DNA of 64,000 bases, taken from CALKWS01 sp051020515. Its GTDB lineage: Bacteria; Actinomycetota; Actinomycetes; Actinomycetales; Beutenbergiaceae. Shown here piece after piece: positions 28,455-36,552 of this stretch. The stretch lies in NCBI RefSeq assembly GCF_051020515.1, contig NZ_CP194857.1, positions 2,356,001 to 2,420,000 on the forward strand. Direction: 5' to 3'. Within the stretch, counting starts at the first letter, position 1, and every line of letters starts with the position of its first letter. The position numbers and the translations under genes were made by a program. The notes beneath the pieces were generated by a model. The model was given only the letters and a program-made list of their open reading frames with translations, was not told the origin of the DNA and did no database searches.

Positions 28455-28516
28455 TGTTACCTCAGCCCCTGCGGGCTCGTCATACCTATGACGGATCTCG
28501 ACCACGGAAGGTAACC
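28455..28516. promoter_or_regulatory. Symmetric divergent promoter/operator between luxR and the sigma-factor gene
   Basis: A 16-base inverted repeat CGTCATA-CC-TATGACG (28478-28493) is centred on 28485.5. On the plus strand TGTTACC (28455-28461) precedes CGTC by exactly 16 bases; on the minus strand GGTTACC (28516-28510) also precedes CGTC (28493-28490) by exactly 16. Each half therefore has the -35/-10 layout of an ECF promoter, one pointing to the sigma gene at 28520 and one to luxR at 28441. Confidence 0.65.
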
Positions 28517-28519
28517 CCG

Positions 28520-29395
28520 ATGAGCCCAGACGCTGCCTGGACCGAGGCGTTCGAGCGCGAGCGCGAGCGCCTCATCGCGATGGCCCACCGGATGCTCGGT
28601 TCCCGGGCAGACGCCGAGGACGCCGTGCAGGAGGCCTGGCTGCGCCTGGCGCGCCAGGAGGCCGACGCCATCGAGAACCTCGCCGGGTGGTTGACCACGG
28701 TGGTGGGCCGGGTCTGTCTGGACGTGTTGCGCTCGCGCCGGGCCAGGCCGGAGGCGTCCTACGACGCCCGACTCCCGGATTTCGTCGTCACCGAGGATGA
28801 CGACGACACACCCGAGGACAGTGCGGTCCTGGCGGACTCGGTCGGCTTGGCGCTGCTCGTGGTTCTGGAGACTCTGCGGCCCGAGGAACGTCTGGCCTTC
28901 GTGCTGCACGACGTCTTCGACGTCTCGTTCGCCGAGATCGGCGAGATCCTCGGCAAGTCCACCGACGCGGCCAAGATGCTCGCCAGCCGTGCGCGCCGGA
29001 AGGTCCGGGGCGCACCTCGGACCACAACGAAGCGCCAGGAGCAGCGGGAGGTGGTCGACGCCTTCGTCGCCGCGGCGCGAGAGGGGGACTTCGAGGGGCT
29101 TCTGAAGGTGCTCGACCCCGACGTGACCTGGCGCTCGTACACGCCGCGGGGCACGATCGTGCATCTCGGCGCCACCGAGGTCATGGCTGCGGCCGGGCGT
29201 GGCCGGCGCGCAGCGGTCGTCCCGCGCCGGGTCCTGGTCAACGGGGAGCCGGGCGTCCTCTTCTGGGGACGCAGCGGCAAGCCGCTCAGCGTGATGTCCT
29301 GCACCGTGGCCGACGGGCGGATCGTGGACGTCGTGGCGCTGGTCGATCCCGTCCGCCTGGCAGCGATGGACCTGCCGGCACCGCCCCAGGCGTAG
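28520..29395 (+). CDS. SigJ-like ECF sigma factor with SnoaL-like C-terminal domain
   Basis: A 291-residue sigma-70 family protein. Sigma2 is FERERERLIAMAHRMLGSRADAEDAVQEAWLRL, sigma4 is LRPEERLAFVLHDVFDVSFAEIGEILGKSTDAAKMLASRARRK, and residues about 175-291 form a SnoaL-like domain (VVDAFVAAAREGDFEGLLKVLDPDVTWRS). It lacks the DGGG and NPDKL signatures seen in the ECF41 protein at 23219, so it belongs to a related SigJ-type group. ATG 28520 has GGAAGG upstream. The upstream region is a symmetric ECF-like promoter, suggesting self-activation. It is convergent with the gene ending at 29396; the stops abut. Confidence 0.87.
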   Translation: MSPDAAWTEAFERERERLIAMAHRMLGSRADAEDAVQEAWLRLARQEADAIENLAGWLTTVVGRVCLDVLRSRRARPEASYDARLPDFVVTEDDDDTPEDSAVLADSVGLALLVVLETLRPEERLAFVLHDVFDVSFAEIGEILGKSTDAAKMLASRARRKVRGAPRTTTKRQEQREVVDAFVAAAREGDFEGLLKVLDPDVTWRSYTPRGTIVHLGATEVMAAAGRGRRAAVVPRRVLVNGEPGVLFWGRSGKPLSVMSCTVADGRIVDVVALVDPVRLAAMDLPAPPQA

Positions 29396-30418
29396 TCAGA
29401 CACCGCCCCTGGCGGGCACCTCAGCGGTATCCTTGCCGCGGCGGCGCAGCGCATAGCCGAGGGTGGCTACCCCGAGCGCCACCCCCCACAACGGCCACAG
29501 GACCATGGGGCCGTAGGCCGCCCAGCCGGCGATGAAGTCGATCGGGGCCCCGCCGCCGAACCTGCGGATCATCGAGATGCCGGCCGGCAGGATGATCAGC
29601 GCGACGAGGCTCGCGGGCACGACGGCCAGGGCCACCGGAACCGGCCGCCCGGCCAGACCCGGCACCCAACGGGGGACAACCTCACCCCAGCGCTGCACCA
29701 GGCCCAGCGTGAGCACCGCACCGAGCGCGGCGAACACGCCGAGCCAGACACCGGACCACAGGTCGCCGGTGGCCCGCGCCGCCTCCCACTGCGCACGGTC
29801 GAAGCCGAGCGGGTAGGCGATCCAGGCGACGCGCGTGGCCGCGTAGACGAGCGGCGGGATGACCGCGACGACGGTAGCCGCCCGCCCCCACCTGGCAGCG
29901 ACTTCGGGACGCGCCCAGCCCGGGAGGGCACGGGGCCGGCTGCGCAGGTACTGCCTCGCGGCAGCGCCCCACAGGAACACCCCGACCAGGATCATCAACT
30001 GGAGTAACAGGCTGTGGTTGAGCACGTTCAGCAGGTCCACCCGCCAGCCCTCGTCGAACACGGCCATGACCAGGGCGAACGGGAGGTAGCCGGCCAGGGC
30101 GAGGAGGTCGGCGCTCATCGTGAGTACGACCAGGAGCGCCGTCGAGACGGCTCCTGCCATCAGCGCGGCCGGCACGGCGGCGGCCCGTGGCGCGGCGGAC
30201 CGCGCCGCGGCTGCCGTCGTCGCGGTGGTCGCGGCGAGCACCAGGGCCAGGACGGCGACGACGACGAGCAGCACCGACCGGGGCAGCAGCCCGGCGAGGG
30301 CGTACTCGGGTACGGGGTGGTGGTCTCCGATGGCGAGTTCGGCGCCGGTGACGACGGCGACCAGGGCGCCGAGGGCGAGCAGAAGCCAGTACAGGGCGGT
30401 GGCAGTGATGGTGCGCAT
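29396..30418 (-). CDS. Multi-pass membrane protein of unknown function
   Basis: A 340-residue protein with about eight or nine predicted membrane helices (for example residues 9-29, 45-66, 82-105, 110-120, 140-152, 180-205, 222-243, 260-280 and 300-325) and no motif I recognise. The stop directly abuts the stop of the convergent sigma gene. It is downstream of a NarL-type two-component system on the same strand, 88 bp after the response regulator stop, and might be its target or a sensor partner. Start ATG 30418 has no strong ribosome-binding site. Confidence 0.65.
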   Translation of the reverse strand: MRTITATALYWLLLALGALVAVVTGAELAIGDHHPVPEYALAGLLPRSVLLVVVAVLALVLAATTATTAAAARSAAPRAAAVPAALMAGAVSTALLVVLTMSADLLALAGYLPFALVMAVFDEGWRVDLLNVLNHSLLLQLMILVGVFLWGAAARQYLRSRPRALPGWARPEVAARWGRAATVVAVIPPLVYAATRVAWIAYPLGFDRAQWEAARATGDLWSGVWLGVFAALGAVLTLGLVQRWGEVVPRWVPGLAGRPVPVALAVVPASLVALIILPAGISMIRRFGGGAPIDFIAGWAAYGPMVLWPLWGVALGVATLGYALRRRGKDTAEVPARGGV

Positions 30419-30505
30419 GCGCCAACGATCGCTGCGACGACTGCTCGTACGGATCCCCCGTCGGAGTGGACGTGGCCGGACCGCTTCCCTCGCAGGAGGG
30501 ATCGT

Positions 30506-31171
30506 TCAGCCGCCCGGTCGGACGAACCCGGACTCGTAGGCGAGGACCACCGCCTGGGTGCGGTCGCGTACCCCGAGCTTGGCGAGCAGGTTGCCGACGT
30601 GCGTTTTGACCGTCTCCACCCCGAGGAACAGTTCGGCGCCGATCTCGGCGTTGGACCGGCCCGCCGCCATCAGCCGGAGCACGTCGGACTCCCGTGCGGT
30701 GAGCCCGGCCCGCGCCAACCGGTCGCCACCCGTGGCCGGGGACGTGGTGGCGACGAGGCGGCGCAAGGCGTCGGGGAACAGCAGTGCGTCGCCTCGGGCG
30801 ACGACCCGGATCGCCTCCAGGACCTGGTCGGGGTGCGCCCGTTTGAGGATGAAGCCTGCGGCGCCGGCTCGCAGGGCCTCAAGCACGTAGTCGTCGTTCT
30901 CGAAGGTGGTGACCACCAGGACACGGGGCTGGCGGGCGCTCGTCCGGTCGCCGTGCGCCCGCAGCGCACGGGTGGCCGAGATCCCGTCGAGCCCAGGCAT
31001 CCGCACGTCCATGAGGACGACATCGGGGCCCGACCCGGCGACGGCGGCAGGCACGTCGGCGCCGTCGGCGACCTCGCCGACCACCTCAAGGTCCGGTTCG
31101 CCGTCGATGATCACCCGCAGTCCGCTGCGGACGAGGGCCTCGTCGTCGACGAGCAGCACTCGCACGGTCAT
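30506..31171 (-). CDS. NarL/FixJ-family response regulator
   Basis: A 221-residue regulator. The receiver has the acidic pair in LLVDDEALV, phospho-acceptor Asp in VVLMDVRMPGLDG and Lys in FILKRAHPDQ; the C-terminal LuxR-type HTH reads LTARESDVLRLMAAGRSNAEIGAELFLGVETVKTHV (split here for brevity: positions about 150-205). ATG 31171 overlaps the histidine kinase stop (ATGA), so the pair is translationally coupled. Targets are unknown; the adjacent membrane protein is a candidate. Confidence 0.92.
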   Translation of the reverse strand: MTVRVLLVDDEALVRSGLRVIIDGEPDLEVVGEVADGADVPAAVAGSGPDVVLMDVRMPGLDGISATRALRAHGDRTSARQPRVLVVTTFENDDYVLEALRAGAAGFILKRAHPDQVLEAIRVVARGDALLFPDALRRLVATTSPATGGDRLARAGLTARESDVLRLMAAGRSNAEIGAELFLGVETVKTHVGNLLAKLGVRDRTQAVVLAYESGFVRPGG

Positions 31172-32388
31172 GGCACCTCCCGGGGGAGCGCCGCGTCGAC
31201 GTGCCACTCGCGGTCCCGGCGGCCCGAAGTCAGCACGCCACCCAGGGCTTCGGCGCGCTCCTGCATGCCCATCAGGCCCCGGCCCGATCCCCGGGTGAGG
31301 TCGCGCAGCCCGTTGCGGATGGTGAGGATGAGGTGGCGCTCGGCGAGTTCGACGTGCACCTCGATGGTTCCGTCGCCGTGGCGCAGCGCGTTGGTGAGCG
31401 CCTCGCGCACGATCGCGTAGGCCTCGCGCGAGACGGTGCGAGAGACCGCACCGTCGGCATCCGGCGGAAGGACGAGCGCGACGCGCGCCCCGGTCGCGCG
31501 TGCCTCCTCGGCGAGAGCGGGGACCTGGGAAAGCCCGCGGTCGTGAGCGGCGGCCTCATCGGCAGGCGGCGGTGCACCCGTTCTCAGCACGCCGAGGACC
31601 CGGTCGAGCTCGGCGACGGCCTCGCGGCCCGTCGCGCCGATTGCCCCGAGCGCCGAGCGGACGAACTCCGGGTCGCGGCCGAGGGCACGCTCGGCCGCGG
31701 CCGCCTGCAACGTCGTCACGGTCAACGCGTGGCCGACGCTGTCGTGCAGGTCGCGGGCCAGGGCGTTGCGGGCGGCGAGTTCGCGCTTGTCGGCCTCCAG
31801 GCGGGCAATCCGGTCCTGCGCCGATGGTCCGAGCAACACCGGCGCGGACGTGCGCAGCAGCGCCCGCAGGGTCCAGATGAGGTAGGGCGGCACGAGGAGG
31901 AACACGACCGCCAGGACGACGGCGAGTAGCGCGGGGAGGTCGGCGAGCGGCCCGAGCGCACCCTGCAGTGCGCTCGAGCCGAGGTGCCAGGCGATCAGAC
32001 TCACGGCGAACGGGATCGCGGTGAGCAGCGACAGCGCTGCGAGGGCTCCGGTGGCGAGGTGTAGCAGGAACCACACGAACCCGCGCGCCACCGCGCCTCG
32101 CCCCCGGCCGGGGGTGTCGGCGATGTCGGTGTCGAGCAGGGTGCGCGCGGCGTTCACCTGGAGGACGCGTACGGGATGGAGGAACGGCGGGACCAGCACG
32201 ATCACCGCCGTGACCGCGGCGAGCGTGACGATGACCGGACGTCCCAGCGTTGGGTCGCGGAACATCTGCACGAACCCGGCAGCCAGGAGACCGTACGCGG
32301 CCGCGACCAGGCCCCCGATGACGAGGTAGACCCCGCAGCGCAGTGTCGCGGCACTGGTCAGCGGGGTCAGAGCCCGGGGCACGGCCAT
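31168..32388 (-). CDS. Sensor histidine kinase, HisKA_3 type
   Basis: A 406-residue membrane kinase with four helices before residue 180 (two hairpins, near 22-45, 55-75, 105-135 and 145-175), a short linker helix, then the HisKA_3 phospho-acceptor in ALARDLHDSVGHALTV and an HATPase domain with ALTNALRHGDG and GRGLMGMQERAEALGG. Little extracytoplasmic sequence is present, typical of intramembrane-sensing kinases. The start at 32388 is preceded by no clear Shine-Dalgarno. It shares a 150-bp divergent intergenic region with uvrD2. Confidence 0.9.
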   Translation of the reverse strand: MAVPRALTPLTSAATLRCGVYLVIGGLVAAAYGLLAAGFVQMFRDPTLGRPVIVTLAAVTAVIVLVPPFLHPVRVLQVNAARTLLDTDIADTPGRGRGAVARGFVWFLLHLATGALAALSLLTAIPFAVSLIAWHLGSSALQGALGPLADLPALLAVVLAVVFLLVPPYLIWTLRALLRTSAPVLLGPSAQDRIARLEADKRELAARNALARDLHDSVGHALTVTTLQAAAAERALGRDPEFVRSALGAIGATGREAVAELDRVLGVLRTGAPPPADEAAAHDRGLSQVPALAEEARATGARVALVLPPDADGAVSRTVSREAYAIVREALTNALRHGDGTIEVHVELAERHLILTIRNGLRDLTRGSGRGLMGMQERAEALGGVLTSGRRDREWHVDAALPREVP

Positions 32389-32542
32389 GAGAGGCAGTCT
32401 GCCGCACGTGGTCGGCGCGGCGCGAGGGTCGAAGTCGCCGACCCACGTGGGTGTGGCAAGGGGCCGCCGCCGGAGCCCGGCCCCGACCTGCGTCGGCGGA
32501 TGCGGATCCCCGTGTCGGTTGCGCCTGGGACAATCGATGACG

Positions 32543-34581
32543 ATGAGCACCCGTACCGACGTCGAGGCCTTGCTCGACGCCCTCGACCCCGACCAGCGCG
32601 CCGTTGCCGAGCAACTGACCGGCCCGGTGTGCGTGCTCGCCGGCGCCGGCACCGGCAAGACCCGCGCGGTGACCTACCGGATCGCACACGGCGTGCTCAC
32701 CAGCACCTACAACCCGACCGCGGTACTGGCGGTGACCTTCACCGCCCGGGCGGCGGGTGAGATGCGCTCACGGCTGCGTGACCTGGGCGTGGGCGGCGTG
32801 CAGGCCCGCACCTTCCACGCCGCGGCGCTGCGGCAACTGTCCTACTTCTGGCCCCGGGCGATCGGTGGGTCGGTGCCCAGGATCGCCGAGCACAAGGCCT
32901 CCATGATCGGGGAGGCAGCCGGCCGGCTCGGCCTGGAGGTGGACCGGCTCATGATCCGGGACCTGGCCGGGGAGGTGGAGTGGGCCAAGGTCACCATGAT
33001 CACGGCGGAGAACTACGCCCGTGTCGCCGCAGCCCAGGGCCGCCAGGACATCGCCGGTCAGGATCCCACCACGATCGCCCGGCTGCTCAGCGTGTACGAG
33101 CAGGTCAAGACCGAACGCGGGGTGATCGACTTCGAGGACGTGCTACTGCTGACCGTGGGCATCCTGGCCGAGCAACCCGAGATCGCCGCCACCGTGCGCC
33201 GGCAGTACCGGCACTTCGTGGTCGATGAGTACCAGGACGTCTCCCCGCTGCAGCAGCGGCTGCTGGAACTCTGGCTCGGTGATCGCGCCGAACTGTGTGT
33301 GGTGGGTGATGTCTCCCAGACCATCTACTCCTTCACGGGCGCGACCCCCGCCTACCTGACCGACTTCTCCCGGCGTTACCCCGAGGCCAGGGTGATCACC
33401 CTGGCCCGCGACTACCGGTCCACCCCGCAGGTGGTGTCCCTGGCCAACAACGTGCTGGCCCGGGCCGGAAAGGCTCGCTCCAGTGCGGCGGTGGAACTCA
33501 TCGCACAACGGCCCAGCGGGCCGGCCGTGCGGTTCGAGACCTATCTCGACGACGACGCCGAGGCCGCTGGGGTGGCAGCCCGCACCGCCGAACTCATCCG
33601 CACCGGCGTCAAGGCGAGTCAGATCGCGGTGCTGTACCGCACCAACGCCCAGGCACCGGCCTACGAGCAGGCGCTGAGCCAGGCCGGGATCGGGTATCTG
33701 GTCCAGGGCGGGGAACGGTTCTTCTCCCGCACCGAGGTCCGCGAGGCGATCGTGCTGCTGCGCGGGGCGGCCCGGGCACCCGGGGAAGCCACGATGCCCG
33801 AGACCGTGCGTGATGTGCTGGCCAGTGCCGGCTGGACCCCGGAGCCGCCGGCCGCCCGGGGCGCGGTACGGGAGAAGTGGGAGTCGCTCAACTCCCTGGT
33901 CGCACTCGCCGACGAACTGGCTCGCACCCGGCAGGCGGACATGGTCGAATATGTGGCCGAACTGGCAGAGCGTGCCAGCGCGCAACACGCCCCCACCGTG
34001 GAGGGGGTCACCCTGGCCTCCCTGCACGCCGCGAAGGGCCTGGAGTGGGACGCGGTGTTCCTGGTCGGCATGTCGAGGGGCTGATGCCGATCTCACTGGC
34101 CGAGGGCATCGAGGCGATCAACGAGGAACGCCGTCTGCTCTACGTGGGCATCACCCGTGCCCGGGAGCACCTGCAGTTGTCCTATGCCCTGGCCCGCAAC
34201 GCCGGGGGTGGGTCGAGCCGCAAGGCCTCCCGGTTCCTGGACGGCATCTGGCCGGCGGCCGAACCGGCGCAGCGCGCCCGCGGCAAGCACACCCTATCCA
34301 GGGCGGGACGACGGCGTCAGGTCGCCGAGCAGGTTTCGGCGGCCGAGGCGGATCCGGAGGTCTTCGAACGCCTGCGCACGTGGCGGGCCGAGGTCGCCAC
34401 CGAGACCGACAAACCCGCCTTCACCATCCTGCACGACGCGGCCCTGGTGGCGATCGCCGCCGCATGCCCCAAGGATCTGCGGCAACTGGCCATTCTGCGC
34501 GGGATCGGCCCCACCAAGATCGAGGCCTACGGGGCCACCATCCTGGCCCTGGTCCGTGGTGATCGACCTGCCCGGTCCTGA
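32543..34581 (+). CDS. uvrD2: UvrD2-type SF1 DNA helicase with HRDC domain, one frame break
   Basis: 3'-5' SF1A helicase in DNA repair and replication. The motor shows VLAGAGTGKTRAVTYRI, VTFTARAAGEM, VVDEYQDVSPLQ, GDVSQTIYSFTGA, TLASLHAAKGLEWDAVFLVGMS and LLYVGITRAREHLQLSYA. A C-terminal HRDC domain (VFERLRTWRAEVA..., LRQLAILRGIGPTKIEAYG) marks it as UvrD2. The frame breaks near 34073-34075, where one missing base turns GMSEGLMPISLA into a stop; the joined protein has about 679 residues. I do not see the four-cysteine cluster of mycobacterial UvrD2. Start 32543 has GACAAT eight bases upstream; ATG 32537 is an alternative. Followed by whiB7 as in mycobacteria. Confidence 0.88.
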
Positions 34582-34615
34582 CAGCCGGCAGTAGGCGGAG
34601 ATGACAACTGTCAGG
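34577..34615 (+). terminator. Inverted repeat at the end of uvrD2
   Basis: CCTGACAG (34577-34584), overlapping the uvrD2 stop, is the perfect complement of CTGTCAGG (34608-34615), 23 bases apart. A smaller repeat, TGACA-AC-TGTCA, is nested at 34602-34613. No T-run follows. It may act as a weak terminator or a regulator site just upstream of the whiB7 promoter. Confidence 0.35.
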
Positions 34616-34623
34616 AAGTTCGG

Positions 34624-34660
34624 AAAAAGACTGGGCAGGCATCCCGGGCACCTCTACTCT
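34624..34660 (+). promoter_or_regulatory. whiB7 promoter with upstream A-tract
   Basis: A -10 hexamer TACTCT (34655-34660) lies 18 bases after CTGGGC (34631-34636). AAAAA at 34624-34628 sits immediately before the -35 region, which is where WhiB7 AT-hook binding is known to occur in WhiB7-dependent promoters. Autoactivation is therefore likely. The -35 itself is a poor match, as usual for an activator-dependent promoter. Confidence 0.6.
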
Positions 34661-34737
34661 GTAACACGTTCCTGATTCGCCGAACCGCGCCTAGCCAGCA
34701 CACCCGGTTCCTGAGCACCGAGGAGGTGAGCACCCAG

Positions 34738-34923
34738 ATGAAGACCATGACTACGGCGACCGGCATCTCCCGGACCGTGCACGTTGCACCGGTAAGCGCG
34801 TTCGTGCGTCTCCGTGCCGATCTTGCCCCGGGTGCCACGTCCGGCTACGCCGGCTCCGGCCTCGCCACTCCCGGCACCACGGATACCGACCCCAACTTCA
34901 CCGGCCTCGCGGCCATCGGGTAA
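34738..34923 (+). CDS. Upstream ORF of the whiB7 leader (61 codons)
   Basis: Leader peptide reading frame with AGGAGG at 34721-34726, 11 bases before ATG 34738; GTG 34726 and ATG 34747 are alternatives. It encodes MKTMTTATGISRTVHVAPVS and so on to ...NFTGLAAIG, with no known domain. The stop TAA (34921-34923) lies 23 bases before an intrinsic terminator, and the last codons pair with the terminator loop. Its role is most likely regulatory: ribosome progress along it would set whether RNA polymerase reads on into whiB7. Confidence 0.6.
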   Translation: MKTMTTATGISRTVHVAPVSAFVRLRADLAPGATSGYAGSGLATPGTTDTDPNFTGLAAIG

Positions 34924-34964
34924 CTCTCCGAGCAGAGCGCTCTCTCGCCGCGAAGCCCCGATGG
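34913..34964 (+). promoter_or_regulatory. Predicted antiterminator pairing in the whiB7 leader
   Basis: CCATCGGG (34913-34920), the final codons of the upstream ORF, is a perfect complement of CCCGATGG (34957-34964), which lies in the inner stem and loop of the terminator hairpin. The two pairings exclude each other. A ribosome finishing the ORF covers the first strand and favours termination; one stalled further upstream leaves it free to pair. Confidence 0.55.
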
Positions 34965-34980
34965 GTTCGCGGCCCTTTGT
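34947..34980 (+). terminator. Intrinsic terminator (attenuator) before whiB7
   Basis: GCCGCGAA (34947-34954) pairs perfectly with TTCGCGGC (34966-34973), extended inside by CCC/GGG around a CGAT loop, followed by CCTTTGT. It lies between the upstream ORF and whiB7, so transcription must pass it to express the regulator. Confidence 0.75.
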
Positions 34981-35040
34981 CAGTCGTGACAAGTGCGGTT
35001 GCCGACCCGGCTGACCATCACAATCGCTCAGGAGCATCTC

Positions 35041-35397
35041 GTGCAGTACACATCGATTCTCGACCACCGGTCGGGATCGTCCACCACCTGGCCCCTCGAC
35101 AGCCTGCCGTTGCCCACCGAGGCTGACCTGACCCTGCCCTGCCAGGACCTGGAGACCGCGGACCTGTGGTTCGCCGAGGGCACGGCGCAGGTCGAGAAGG
35201 CCAAGGCCATGTGCCAGACCTGCCCGATCAAGGCCGAGTGCCTGGCGGGGGCGGTGTCCCGCCGGGAGCCGTGGGGCGTCTGGGGCGGAGAGGTCTTCGT
35301 CGACGGCGTCATCGTGGCCCGCAAGCGCGGCCGTGGCCGTCCTCGCAAGACCGACCGGCCCGCCGCCGCCCGGCACCGGTCCACGCCCGCGGCGTGA
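35041..35397 (+). CDS. whiB7: WhiB7 redox/antibiotic-response transcription factor
   Basis: Fe-S transcriptional activator that binds the housekeeping sigma factor and induces intrinsic antibiotic resistance genes. The 118-residue protein has the four cluster cysteines (LPCQD, MCQTCPIKAEC), the G-V-W-G-G turn in WGVWGGE and a C-terminal AT-hook RGRGRPRK, which distinguishes WhiB7 from other WhiB proteins. GTG 35041 has AGGAG at 35030-35034, six bases upstream. It follows uvrD2, as in mycobacteria. Expression appears to be controlled by the A-tract promoter and the leader attenuator upstream. The lysine/arginine-rich tail after the hook is slightly extended. Confidence 0.95.
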   Translation: MQYTSILDHRSGSSTTWPLDSLPLPTEADLTLPCQDLETADLWFAEGTAQVEKAKAMCQTCPIKAECLAGAVSRREPWGVWGGEVFVDGVIVARKRGRGRPRKTDRPAAARHRSTPAA

Positions 35398-35411
35398 GGT
35401 AGCCGGGACCC

Positions 35412-36437
35412 TCAGCCGGCAACGGCTGGGAGCAGCGCGCTTGCCGAACACCCGCACTGCGGGTGCACTCGCCACCGGCGCTGCACCGGTACCGGGTCCC
35501 AGGCCGACACCTCCAGGGAGGTGTCGGTCAGGGTGTCGCGGCCGTCCACCAGCGCCAGCAGTTGATGGGCGGCCAGTGCGGCACCCAGCCAGGCCAACGA
35601 CGTCTCCGCGGCCGGTGCGGCACGGGTGGTGGCTTGGGTGGCCACCGCCGGCCAGCGCGGATCCCGATCGCAACGGTGCAGATCCAGGCACCGCAGGCAG
35701 ACGCCCTCGCCGGGGCGCACCAGCGGGCCGATCACCACATCCAGTTCCCGCGCCAGGACCGGCAGGTGGCAGACATCCTGACGCATCAGGTCGCGATAGT
35801 CGACCGGATCGGCCACTCCGGCGCGGACCAGCACCACCACATCGGCGTCGGTGCCCGGCCCGCGGCGGGTCCGGACCTTCGGGTCGATGCCGCGCAGCAC
35901 GGCGGTGGCGCTGTCCTGGCGCATCCGGCCGACGTCGCCGGCCCGGTAGAGCCCGCCGCCGACGTCGTTGTGACGCACCCGTCGTTCGTCATGCAGGAGG
36001 ACCGCGCCCACACCGGCGTGCGTGAGCACGCAGGCCAGCCGCAGCCCGAGCGGGTCCAGCCCGTGCACGTGCACGGCCACCACCGCATCGGAGCGGTCGG
36101 ACGGCCGGGTGTGACCAGCCATCGCCGCCCGGTGCCAGTAGCCCTGGTCCGGACCGGTGACCAGGCTCGGGTGGAGATCCGGGGCCGGGCCCTCGAGCAC
36201 GTACCCGGCCGTCCGCAACCGATCGAGCAGGGACTTCACCTGTCGTGCGGGCACGCCCAGGTCCCGAGCATGAGCCCGCAGCTCCTCGGGGCCGGCGCAC
36301 TCGGGGAGGCGCTCCAGGAGACGCTGCTCACCGCCGGACAGCCCGTCCAGCAAGAGCGCGCAGCGCGGATCCAACCCGATCTGGCTGGAGCCGGGAGCGC
36401 GCCAATACACCTCGAAACCCGGTCTGATCCACATCAT
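35412..36437 (-). CDS. ThiF/E1-like protein with degenerate nucleotide site
   Basis: A 341-residue protein with a winged-helix-like N-terminus and a Rossmann-like E1/ThiF region (VAVHVHGLDPLGLRLACVLTHAGVGAVLLHD). The glycine loop of active E1 enzymes (GxGxxG) is replaced by GLDPLG and the downstream catalytic residues are not conserved, so adenylation activity is doubtful. Structural Cys pairs of the family remain: CLRCLDLHR and CGC near the C-terminus. Homologues lie between whiB7 and the metalloprotease gene in other actinobacteria (the Rv3196 position, from memory). Start 36437 or the next ATG, 36434; AGAGGTGG upstream. Convergent with whiB7, 14 bp apart. Confidence 0.7.
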   Translation of the reverse strand: MMWIRPGFEVYWRAPGSSQIGLDPRCALLLDGLSGGEQRLLERLPECAGPEELRAHARDLGVPARQVKSLLDRLRTAGYVLEGPAPDLHPSLVTGPDQGYWHRAAMAGHTRPSDRSDAVVAVHVHGLDPLGLRLACVLTHAGVGAVLLHDERRVRHNDVGGGLYRAGDVGRMRQDSATAVLRGIDPKVRTRRGPGTDADVVVLVRAGVADPVDYRDLMRQDVCHLPVLARELDVVIGPLVRPGEGVCLRCLDLHRCDRDPRWPAVATQATTRAAPAAETSLAWLGAALAAHQLLALVDGRDTLTDTSLEVSAWDPVPVQRRWRVHPQCGCSASALLPAVAG

Positions 36438-36552
36438 GGCCACCTCTCGAACGACTCGTTCGCCGAGGTTCGCACACCCACCCATCTATTGCCGGGCCAC
36501 CGGTCGATCTGTGGATGAACCCTGTGGATGGAACCCTCAGGGTCGGGGCTGT

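Noticed and set aside
30014..31420. 468-codon plus-strand open frame across the response regulator and membrane protein genes
   Set aside because: Spans three minus-strand genes and an intergenic region; typical GC-rich antisense shadow.
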